From Candidatus Thorarchaeota archaeon MP11T_1 (GTDB lineage Archaea > Asgardarchaeota > Thorarchaeia > Thorarchaeales > Thorarchaeaceae): a DNA stretch of 6,048 bases. The translations under genes and the position numbers were made by a program. Shown piece after piece: positions 1 through 4,806 of the stretch (positions are counted from its first letter, which is position 1; each line of letters opens with the position of its first letter). The DNA lies in contig PJET01000103.1 in assembly GCA_002825515.1 (NCBI GenBank), forward strand, positions 1 through 6,048, read 5' to 3'. The notes below the pieces were generated by a model. The model worked only from the letters and a program-made list of their open reading frames with translations, was not told the DNA's origin and did not search any database.

Positions 1-8
1 TTAATTAT

Positions 9-12
9 CTCC
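9..12 (-). promoter_or_regulatory. Probable ribosome binding site of a gene beyond the left edge
   Basis: Read on the minus strand, the last bases of the window are GTTGGAGATAATTAA. The GGAG is followed by eight bases and then the window ends, so a start codon just outside would have ideal spacing. The 45 bases after the oxidoreductase stop otherwise hold no gene. If correct, a third gene follows the regulator and oxidoreductase closely and probably belongs to the same operon. The start codon itself cannot be seen. Confidence 0.3.
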
Positions 13-45
13 AACGCAACCTTTGATGAGGTTCTAGACTAAGTA

Positions 46-1554
46 TTAGATGTGTGTCCTGAATTTCTCATTGTTTTTCTTGCATAGTATCTGGATTACA
101 TTTCTACCCGTGTAAATGCATCCTGGTACTCCACCACCTGGAAGTACCCAATGACCAGCCATGTAGAAATTCTCGAGACCTGGAAGTGTACGAGAAATGA
201 GTTCAGTCAATGTACTTCTTGTCATCATCCAGCCCATGGGTGAGCCTTTGTCATTCAGTGTGTATCTCCAAGATGTAATTGGAGTTGCTACGTCAGTGAC
301 TTCAACCTGAGATGTGATTCCAGGATAAAAGACCTCAAGTCGTTTAATAATCTCCTCAGCCACCTGTTTCTTGTACACATTGTATTCATCACGATTTTGT
401 CGGAGTTTGTACCAGAACTCCCAATCAGTTTCAAGCATGACTTGAATGACACTCTTTCCTTCTGGAGCAAAAGCATCACTATAGTTGAGAATTCTAAGAG
501 GAAGGTACGAAACCGATCTCCCAGCGTATTCCAGAGGCTCCTTCATCGTTAATGCCATGAATGGAGCTCCTTTCTCAAACTCTCGGTTCAATCCATAACT
601 CACAACGAGAATTGGATCAAAAGGTTTCCATGTGTCATATCGCTTCTTGATCTTATCATCGACATATTTACCCTCAAGAAGATCGAAGATAGTGCTTCTA
701 CCATCTGCAGCAGACACAACCACGTCAGCCCTGTGTTCTGTCCCATCCTCAAGAACGACACCAACAGCAACATCGTCTTCGACTATTATTTTCTCAACTT
801 TCGACCGATATTGTATGTGACCCCCGAGAGATTCGTACTTCGCAACGATAGCTTCCACAAATTCGTGACACCCTCTCTTAAACAGACCAAGATGACCACC
901 AGCGATAGAGGCAAGAATCATGATCACGAACCAAAAAGCCACATCAGGTGAGAAAGCATATTTGATGACTGTTTGAAGGATTGGAGTTTGCAAGTGTTCC
1001 GAGTATCCAGCTGCTGTCTTTGAGTACTTGCCAGTGAAATATTTCATGAAACTTCGCATATTCCACATATCTTTCAGTGTATCAAAACGGCCTCTCATCT
1101 CAGGAGCTGATACACTCATACCCAGATCAGTCAATAGAGGTGAGTCCTTCATCCAATCCACTTCTTTGATGAGTTTTCGAATCTCATCTGCATCATCAGG
1201 CGCGATTGATATCAGGTCTTGCTCTAACTTCTTGAGATCAGAGGTGAATTCGACAATCGTAGATCCATCCTCATCAACAAAACGAAGATAGCTAGTCATG
1301 TCTTCAATCTCATACGAACCAACAGCACCAATCTCGGAATAAACATCATAGATTGGAGTGCCTGGTTTGTGGCATATCAAGAAATGCACTCCGCCATCTA
1401 TCAAGTAGTCCTTTCTTCTCCATACAGCAGCAACGCCACCAGGTTTGGTGTGATGCTCAAAGATTTTACTTTCATAACCATTCATCTGAGCATAGCAGCC
1501 TGTTGAGAGTCCTGCTAATCCCGCTCCAATAATGATCATAGATTTCTTAATCAT
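46..1554 (-). CDS. Phytoene desaturase-like FAD-dependent oxidoreductase (CrtI/COG1233 type)
   Basis: This is a 502-residue flavoprotein resembling the carotenoid desaturase/isomerase and retinol saturase superfamily. The N-terminus has a Rossmann dinucleotide fold with GAGLAG at residues 10-15, an acidic residue ending the second strand (E33), then PGG (38-40) and DGGVHFL (53-59), as in CrtI-type enzymes. The middle (about 215-285) has the family's GG-x-G-L-F-K-R-G motif, then the LGG and VEKIIVED region and an AD-VVSAAD stretch. The C-terminus (about 462-493) has the FAD-closing motif with AGHWVLPGGGVPG and TGRN. No signal peptide is visible; a hydrophobic patch around residue 210 is probably part of the substrate-binding domain. 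The start chosen is ATG, with GGGAG ten bases upstream; a TTG three codons earlier overlaps the regulator's TGA but sits too close to that site. The gene follows the winged-helix regulator directly. The substrate is unknown: an isoprenoid or polyene is the family expectation, while no carotenoid synthesis gene is in view. Confidence 0.88.
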   Translation of the reverse strand: MIKKSMIIIGAGLAGLSTGCYAQMNGYESKIFEHHTKPGGVAAVWRRKDYLIDGGVHFLICHKPGTPIYDVYSEIGAVGSYEIEDMTSYLRFVDEDGSTIVEFTSDLKKLEQDLISIAPDDADEIRKLIKEVDWMKDSPLLTDLGMSVSAPEMRGRFDTLKDMWNMRSFMKYFTGKYSKTAAGYSEHLQTPILQTVIKYAFSPDVAFWFVIMILASIAGGHLGLFKRGCHEFVEAIVAKYESLGGHIQYRSKVEKIIVEDDVAVGVVLEDGTEHRADVVVSAADGRSTIFDLLEGKYVDDKIKKRYDTWKPFDPILVVSYGLNREFEKGAPFMALTMKEPLEYAGRSVSYLPLRILNYSDAFAPEGKSVIQVMLETDWEFWYKLRQNRDEYNVYKKQVAEEIIKRLEVFYPGITSQVEVTDVATPITSWRYTLNDKGSPMGWMMTRSTLTELISRTLPGLENFYMAGHWVLPGGGVPGCIYTGRNVIQILCKKNNEKFRTHI

Positions 1555-1559
1555 TATAC

Positions 1560-2051
1560 TCAATCTCCCTGTTCGTTTTGCATCGATGTGATAATCTGCT
1601 CCATAATGTCATTCCAGATTTTTGCCACTGAAATTTGAGAAGAAATGGCTTTACTCAAATCTGAGTCTTTTTTCAGATTCTTGGACCGAAGAGCCTCCAT
1701 CTTCCCGATGTAATCCTGATTCACAACCAAAAGCTGTTGGAACATTGAAGAAACAATATTTGAAGAGGAAACAAGTTGGTATTTGTAGCCAGATTTCCTG
1801 GAACCAGTCTTCAGAATTATCCCATAGTTCTCCAATATTCTTAGTGCTCTATTGACTGAAGGGACTGAAGTTGGGTATTTAGTTTCAGGGAACAGTTCTT
1901 TCAAACGTTCAGAGATACCTTGTTGAGTCCATTCCTTCTGTTCCAATTGAAGAAGACCTTCAATCCATCCACAATACTCAGGATATCCATAGATTTCATA
2001 CGTCTTACCTATAGTTACTAGGAACTCCTTTCGCAAATCACTAGATATCAC
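1560..2051 (-). CDS. GbsR/MarR-like winged-helix transcriptional regulator
   Basis: This is a 163-residue DNA-binding protein. Residues about 22-95 form a winged helix: YCGWIEGLLQLEQKEWTQQGISERL matches the 'G...GLLL....LT..E.AE.L' helix pattern of the GbsR branch of MarR-like regulators, SVNRALRILENYG (65-77) is the recognition helix, and KTGSRKSGYKYQL (81-93) is the wing. The rest (about 97-160) is predicted helical and probably mediates dimerisation. An insertion, FPETKYPTSVP, separates the second and third helices. The start is GTG with GAGG eight bases upstream (2060-2063). Its TGA stop lies five bases before the ATG of the oxidoreductase, so the two genes are almost certainly one transcript. 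An inverted repeat upstream suggests autoregulation. The effector is unknown; by position it may be a substrate or product of the oxidoreductase. Confidence 0.8.
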   Translation of the reverse strand: MISSDLRKEFLVTIGKTYEIYGYPEYCGWIEGLLQLEQKEWTQQGISERLKELFPETKYPTSVPSVNRALRILENYGIILKTGSRKSGYKYQLVSSSNIVSSMFQQLLVVNQDYIGKMEALRSKNLKKDSDLSKAISSQISVAKIWNDIMEQIITSMQNEQGD

Positions 2052-2084
2052 AGACGAATCCTCAAGAAATTATTAGCATCAAAA

Positions 2085-2092
2085 GAATATAA
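2085..2092 (-). promoter_or_regulatory. Second TATA-like element, repeat of the upstream box
   Basis: On the minus strand this reads CCTTATATTC and lies about 35 bases before the GTG of the regulator. The ten-base word ATATAAGGAT (plus strand) occurs at 2087-2096 and again at 2122-2131, exactly 35 bases apart. It could be an alternative promoter giving a very short leader, or a repeated protein-binding site. The sequence is a poorer TATA match than the upstream copy. Confidence 0.3.
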
Positions 2093-2094
2093 GG

Positions 2095-2120
2095 ATTTCA
2101 GATTTTTGAAATTCTGAAAT
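2095..2120. promoter_or_regulatory. Inverted repeat, candidate operator of the regulator-oxidoreductase operon
   Basis: ATTTCAGA at 2095-2102 and TCTGAAAT at 2113-2120 form a perfect eight-base inverted repeat around a ten-base spacer. A further TGAAAT half-site lies at 2107-2112. The centres of the arms are 18 bases apart, so they nearly face the same side of the helix, which suits a dimeric winged-helix protein. The repeat starts next to the TATA box at 2120-2127 and runs to about the expected transcription start. Binding there would block polymerase recruitment or initiation. Autorepression by the downstream regulator is inferred, not shown. Confidence 0.5.
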
Positions 2121-2127
2121 TATATAA
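2120..2127 (-). promoter_or_regulatory. TATA box of the regulator-oxidoreductase operon
   Basis: TTATATAA is a close match to the archaeal TATA consensus and reads the same on both strands. The nearest downstream gene on the minus strand starts at 2051. Archaeal transcription starts about 25 bases from the box, which puts the start near 2097 and leaves a leader of about 45 bases containing the GAGG ribosome binding site. The purine-rich recognition element expected upstream of the box is not obvious. Confidence 0.5.
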
Positions 2128-2136
2128 GGATGACAC

Positions 2137-2176
2137 ACAAAGAAAATGAAAGTGCCATGATGAAACAGGGCATCAT
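2137..2176 (-). terminator. Candidate terminator of the SNAP-like gene
   Basis: ATGATG (2157-2162) and CATCAT (2171-2176) can pair around an eight-base loop. On the minus strand the hairpin is followed by a T-rich stretch, CTTTCATTTTCTTTG, at about 2138-2152. Archaeal termination depends mainly on such T-rich tracts, and the position about 20 to 60 bases after the stop of the 556-residue gene fits. The stem alone is weak. Confidence 0.4.
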
Positions 2177-2196
2177 AGCAAGACAGAGTATAGTAA

Positions 2197-3867
2197 TTAT
2201 CTTAGATCATTCTTCCTCGACTCAAGCATCCGAGTAATCTCATTGCGGATGGAACGAGCCATCACGAGGGCCATCTCAACCTTCTCAGGAGAGGACGGAC
2301 GTTCTCCTACAATAAGTATTGGATCATTCAGAGCCTTGTTTGCTTCATCCTCGAGCGCGCTCGTGTCAGTTCCTGATGATGCAAGATCTCCAGCAATATC
2401 TTTGATACGTGATAAGGTTGCCTTCAGGTTTTTCTTCTTTGCAGCTTGTGTGTCCCAATCAGCGAGAGCATCTTGAACCTCGGTTTCAAGTTTTTTCTCT
2501 TGACTAGCAAGGAAACTAATCACCTCGTCATAGGCTGGAGAGAGCTTCTTGAACGCGAACTCCTTCTTCTCAGCGTCTCGTTTTTCAGAGAGTCTTCTCA
2601 TCAATTCATTGTCACCAATTAAAGCATCAATAGTGTCAGTCATATCATTGACGACCCGGATTCTGGCTTTAGCAAGATCAAGGTTTCCTTCATCAATGTC
2701 AGACCGGCTCTGCCTCATGGTGGCAATCATACTATCAACAATTCGAATCAGGGGTTCGGCCTCAAGTTCAGACGTTTCAATAGCTTCTTTGAGTAGACCA
2801 ACTCTACCATCTGTGAGATCAGCATCACGTGTGAGTTGTTGACTAACCTTATAGTCTCTCAACATTAACGATCCAGGACCAGCTTGGAAACTGAATTCAG
2901 TCTTCAGCTTGTCACTATAAGAACCTCGAAGCAGAATCGAGAACTCTTTCTCACCAACAAGAGGTTGCGCGGATTTCAGTACAACTGAGATGTCAAGAGT
3001 GTCTCCTGGTGGAAGTAAGCTTACTGTTTTGGTTCGTTCACCAGAAACCAGATTCAACCCCTCATCTACATGCCACTCGACTGAGAGTCCAATAGCTTCA
3101 CCATCACCAGTATTCTTGATCATAGCTCGGACGGGGAATTCCTCTGTGAATGTGACATCATTAGGGAGAACAAGTTGCGATGACAGTTTTGGAACTTTGA
3201 GTTTCCCACGTAGGAGTTCCCGAACCATATCCAGACCCTTGTCCACATATTTGGAAAATTCTTGACTGTTGGCACTAGCCAATGCTGCCTTTAGCTCAGT
3301 AACAGCAGCGTTTTCAGCAGAAGCAAATGACTCCAAGTTAACTGATTGAATCGCACTTTCAAGCATCTGAGGGATTTGACTCAGTCTCACTATAGCAGGA
3401 AGACGTATCTTTGAGGCGTGTTCTGCAACAAATCCTCGGGCTTTGTAAAAGCCATCAGCCTCCTTTCCAACCATTATATACATCATACATGCAGTCATTG
3501 CAAGAGCTGTACCTTTACTGGTTTCGGAATCTTCACCCCACATGAGATGTTCTGCAGATGCATTAAGGAGATCATCAGCAGCTCCCTGATATGATTCTAC
3601 AGCTCTAGAAGCCTCTCCAAGTTCAGAGAATACATCACCAGCTGCACACATGTTGATTGCAGCCTTCTTGTAGGTCTTAGCACCGCGGTATTCATTAGCA
3701 GACTTCAGAAATGCTTCTGCCGCCAATGCATATTCCTGCTCAGCAGTCGTCAAATTACCAGCCCGCTCTGCTTCGGCAGCTCTCTTCAAATGTTGACTTC
3801 CAGCAGACTGCCTTATAGCGTCCCTCTGTGACTCCTCAATCCATCTTTTCGCTCGCTCTTCAGACAT
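2197..3867 (-). CDS. SNAP/TPR-like helical protein with central beta-sandwich and C-terminal helical domain
   Basis: This is a soluble 556-residue protein with three visible parts. Residues about 23-185 form an alpha-helical repeat: NLTTAEQEYALAAEAFLKSA, KTYKKAAINMCAAGDVFSEL and EASRAVESYQGAADDL have the spacing and small-residue pattern of TPR or alpha-SNAP repeats. Residues about 232-335 alternate beta strands, with TFTEEFPVRAMIKNTGDGEA, LLPPGDTLDISVVLKS and EKEFSILLRGSYSD typical of CARDB/adaptin-ear-like beta-sandwiches. Residues about 345-556 are charged and mostly helical (ASQEKKLETEVQDALADWD), likely coiled coil. There is no signal peptide or membrane helix, so it is cytosolic or peripheral. 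The start is set at the internal ATG because AGGAGAGAGG lies six bases ahead of it, whereas the ATG 11 codons earlier (at 3900) has no ribosome binding site. A scaffold or adaptor role is inferred from the folds; no enzyme motif is seen and no partner is known. Confidence 0.75.
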   Translation of the reverse strand: MSEERAKRWIEESQRDAIRQSAGSQHLKRAAEAERAGNLTTAEQEYALAAEAFLKSANEYRGAKTYKKAAINMCAAGDVFSELGEASRAVESYQGAADDLLNASAEHLMWGEDSETSKGTALAMTACMMYIMVGKEADGFYKARGFVAEHASKIRLPAIVRLSQIPQMLESAIQSVNLESFASAENAAVTELKAALASANSQEFSKYVDKGLDMVRELLRGKLKVPKLSSQLVLPNDVTFTEEFPVRAMIKNTGDGEAIGLSVEWHVDEGLNLVSGERTKTVSLLPPGDTLDISVVLKSAQPLVGEKEFSILLRGSYSDKLKTEFSFQAGPGSLMLRDYKVSQQLTRDADLTDGRVGLLKEAIETSELEAEPLIRIVDSMIATMRQSRSDIDEGNLDLAKARIRVVNDMTDTIDALIGDNELMRRLSEKRDAEKKEFAFKKLSPAYDEVISFLASQEKKLETEVQDALADWDTQAAKKKNLKATLSRIKDIAGDLASSGTDTSALEDEANKALNDPILIVGERPSSPEKVEMALVMARSIRNEITRMLESRKNDLR

Positions 3868-3873
3868 CTTGAA

Positions 3874-3883
3874 CCTCTCTCCT
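3874..3883 (-). promoter_or_regulatory. Strong ribosome binding site that decides the start of the SNAP-like gene
   Basis: Minus-strand AGGAGAGAGG is followed by TTCAAG and then the ATG at 3867. This near-ideal site would be coding sequence (residues A-G-E-R) if translation began at the upstream ATG at 3900, which itself is preceded by ACTCTCAA with no purine-rich site. The shorter start is therefore preferred. Confidence 0.7.
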
Positions 3884-3897
3884 GCGTGCACTGTTGC

Positions 3898-3953
3898 CAT
3901 TTGAGAGTCTATGCGTGTCTTGCTTTTTCAGAGCATAGAACATTTCTCAAATG
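3898..3953. repeat. Long interrupted inverted repeat ahead of the SNAP-like gene
   Basis: Outer arms CATTTGAGA (3898-3906) and TCTCAAATG (3945-3953) and inner arms CTATGC (3909-3914) and GCATAG (3933-3938) are all perfect, giving 15 pairs in two nested stems. An internal loop of 2 versus 6 bases separates them, and the terminal loop is 18 bases. The dyad starts 22 bases after the stop of the 97-residue gene (on the minus strand) and ends 30 bases before the preferred start of the next. It could end the upstream transcript, fold in the leader of the downstream one, or bind a regulator. No strong T-tract follows it on the minus strand, so a simple terminator is less likely. Confidence 0.5.
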
Positions 3954-3974
3954 TGCCACAGTCTTGACGAAATC

Positions 3975-4268
3975 CTAGTAGACCTCTCGTGGAGAATGCC
4001 TTAGGCGATCAGGTAGTCCTCCACCGTGACCTTCAATCACTAGCTCGTAGCCCCTACCTATCCGACCCTTCGAAGCGGTTTGAAACCCAACCTTCTCGAT
4101 GCCACGAGCGTTTCGTTCAGCAGCCCTTCGCTCAATCATACTTGTCCCACTAGGGACAACCAGAATGAGTTTCTTCATGGATTCGTCAACTGTCAGAGTT
4201 ATGGGAGTAGTAGGTGTCCCAGTGCACTCGTGAAATTGACTGTTTTTGTATTCAAGCATATGCTTCAT
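3975..4268 (-). CDS. Small basic protein of unknown function
   Basis: I do not recognise this 97-residue protein. The first 30 residues are polar and threonine-rich (TGTPTTPITLTVDES). The core, about residues 32-79, alternates a beta strand (KLILVVP), a charged helix (SMIERRAAERNARGIEKVGF) and a basic strand-turn-strand (ASKGRIGRGYELVIE). The tail contains HGGG and many arginines. There is no signal peptide or membrane helix. The net positive charge and the R/K-G-R-I-G-R-G segment would suit nucleic-acid or ribosome binding, but that is only inference. The ATG chosen has no convincing ribosome binding site (a weak GGTG lies 11 bases upstream). Starts at ATG codon 4 or codon 31 (4178, giving 67 residues from MKKLILVV) are also possible, and the shorter one would keep the whole apparent fold. 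It is reasonably likely to be real: it is clear of the neighbours and stays open through a conserved-looking core. Confidence 0.55.
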   Translation of the reverse strand: MKHMLEYKNSQFHECTGTPTTPITLTVDESMKKLILVVPSGTSMIERRAAERNARGIEKVGFQTASKGRIGRGYELVIEGHGGGLPDRLRHSPREVY

Positions 4269-4289
4269 CTGGATAATTACACCATCCAG
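4269..4289. repeat. Short inverted repeat touching the start codon of the 97-residue gene
   Basis: CTGGAT (4269-4274) and ATCCAG (4284-4289) pair perfectly across nine bases. In the minus-strand transcript the stem ends at the base before the ATG, so it could limit access of ribosomes or mark an operator. Arms of six bases are also expected by chance at some rate, so the call is weak. Confidence 0.25.
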
Positions 4290-4370
4290 TAGTCATTTCT
4301 GGAGAAAAGCCCACTTGGTTACATATTAGGATTTGCGGGATGAAACCAAATTGGATATTTAGAAAGAGAA

Positions 4371-4414
4371 TTAGAGCCAGAGGACCCATTGGGTCCAAAG
4401 GCTCGAAGGAAAAA
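4371..4414 (-). terminator. Hairpin with 15-base palindrome after the membrane protein gene
   Basis: GGACCCA (4382-4388) and TGGGTCC (4390-4396) form a perfect palindrome around a single T. Outside it, GAGCC (4374-4378) and GGCTC (4400-4404) pair across a symmetric 3x3 internal loop of purines. The structure lies about 25 bases after the stop of the 93-residue gene. On the minus strand a TTTTT run (4410-4414) precedes it and pyrimidine-rich CTCTAATTCTCTTTCT follows. It is the most stable-looking hairpin in the window and fits the 3' end of that transcript. A protein-binding site is the alternative. Confidence 0.5.
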
Positions 4415-4429
4415 TACTGATTCTAGTGA

Positions 4430-4711
4430 TTAATCGGGGGGTGGCGGAGGTGGAGGTGTGTCATCAAGTTTAGTATCGACCGGTCTGAGTACCGAATCAC
4501 GCTTCCTCCTTGTGAAGACGAAGCCCATTATGATGAACAGTAATCCTACAACTGCCACAATCGCACCAATCATGACGGTGTATTCGCCAAAGAAAGCATA
4601 TGCTGCATTTGTATATGCTAGCAGAGAAATAATGGCACCGCCAATCACTAAGAGCGCACCAAGACACACAGGTCCTGAACGCGTATACTCTCGCCATGTC
4701 AAGTAGCTCAA
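4430..4711 (-). CDS. Two-helix membrane protein with polyproline C-terminal tail
   Basis: This is a 93-residue protein with two predicted membrane helices, about residues 14-36 (VCLGALLVIGGAIISLLAY) and 46-67 (VMIGAIVAVVGLLFIIMGFV). RRKR (68-71) directly after the second helix argues, by the positive-inside rule, for both ends in the cytoplasm. The tail ends in seven prolines and a final aspartate (86-93). I do not recognise the family. Polyproline is a ligand type for profilin, SH3, WW and similar modules, so the tail may anchor a cytosolic partner at the membrane; this is inference. The start is TTG with GGAG (4721-4724) nine bases upstream, and no ATG lies in frame before the first helix. 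A frame on the opposite strand is an antisense shadow. The gene appears to be its own transcription unit, with a leader hairpin upstream and a strong hairpin downstream. Confidence 0.72.
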   Translation of the reverse strand: MSYLTWREYTRSGPVCLGALLVIGGAIISLLAYTNAAYAFFGEYTVMIGAIVAVVGLLFIIMGFVFTRRKRDSVLRPVDTKLDDTPPPPPPPD

Positions 4712-4728
4712 TTTTCTAAGCTCCTAAC

Positions 4729-4751
4729 CGAGACTTTACCACGCAGTCTCG
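4729..4751 (-). promoter_or_regulatory. Leader hairpin of the membrane protein gene
   Basis: CGAGACT (4729-4735) and AGTCTCG (4745-4751) form a perfect seven-base stem with a nine-base loop. On the minus strand the stem ends four bases before the GGAG ribosome binding site. A weak TATA-like TCTTAAAT at 4780-4787 would place the transcript start near 4757, so the hairpin would sit at the very 5' end of the message. That could protect the message or modulate translation. Alternatively, it could end the transcript of the preceding gene, although no T-tract follows. Confidence 0.35.
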
Positions 4752-4806
4752 TCTTATGGTAGATGAGGCGTGTGTAGCGATTTAAGATTATTGGGTAACT
4801 AGCACA

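Noticed and set aside
1555..1563. TTG start for the oxidoreductase overlapping the regulator's TGA
   Set aside because: The GGGAG would be only about two bases from this TTG, too close for initiation, while the ATG at 1554 has workable spacing and leaves the Rossmann fold intact.
2052..2196. Possible small RNA or short gene between the SNAP-like gene and the regulator
   Set aside because: The stretch is explained by a terminator-like hairpin with a T-rich tract and by the promoter and operator; no short frame with a ribosome binding site is seen.
2549..3265. Plus-strand open frames opposite the SNAP-like gene
   Set aside because: Their products are serine- and arginine-rich without domain pattern, as expected from the complement of an acidic, leucine-rich helical protein.
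4458..4706. An 82-codon open frame on the plus strand opposite the membrane protein
   Set aside because: It is a shadow of the minus-strand gene. The minus-strand product has two clean membrane helices and a positive-inside pattern, and the plus-strand product shows no coherent features.
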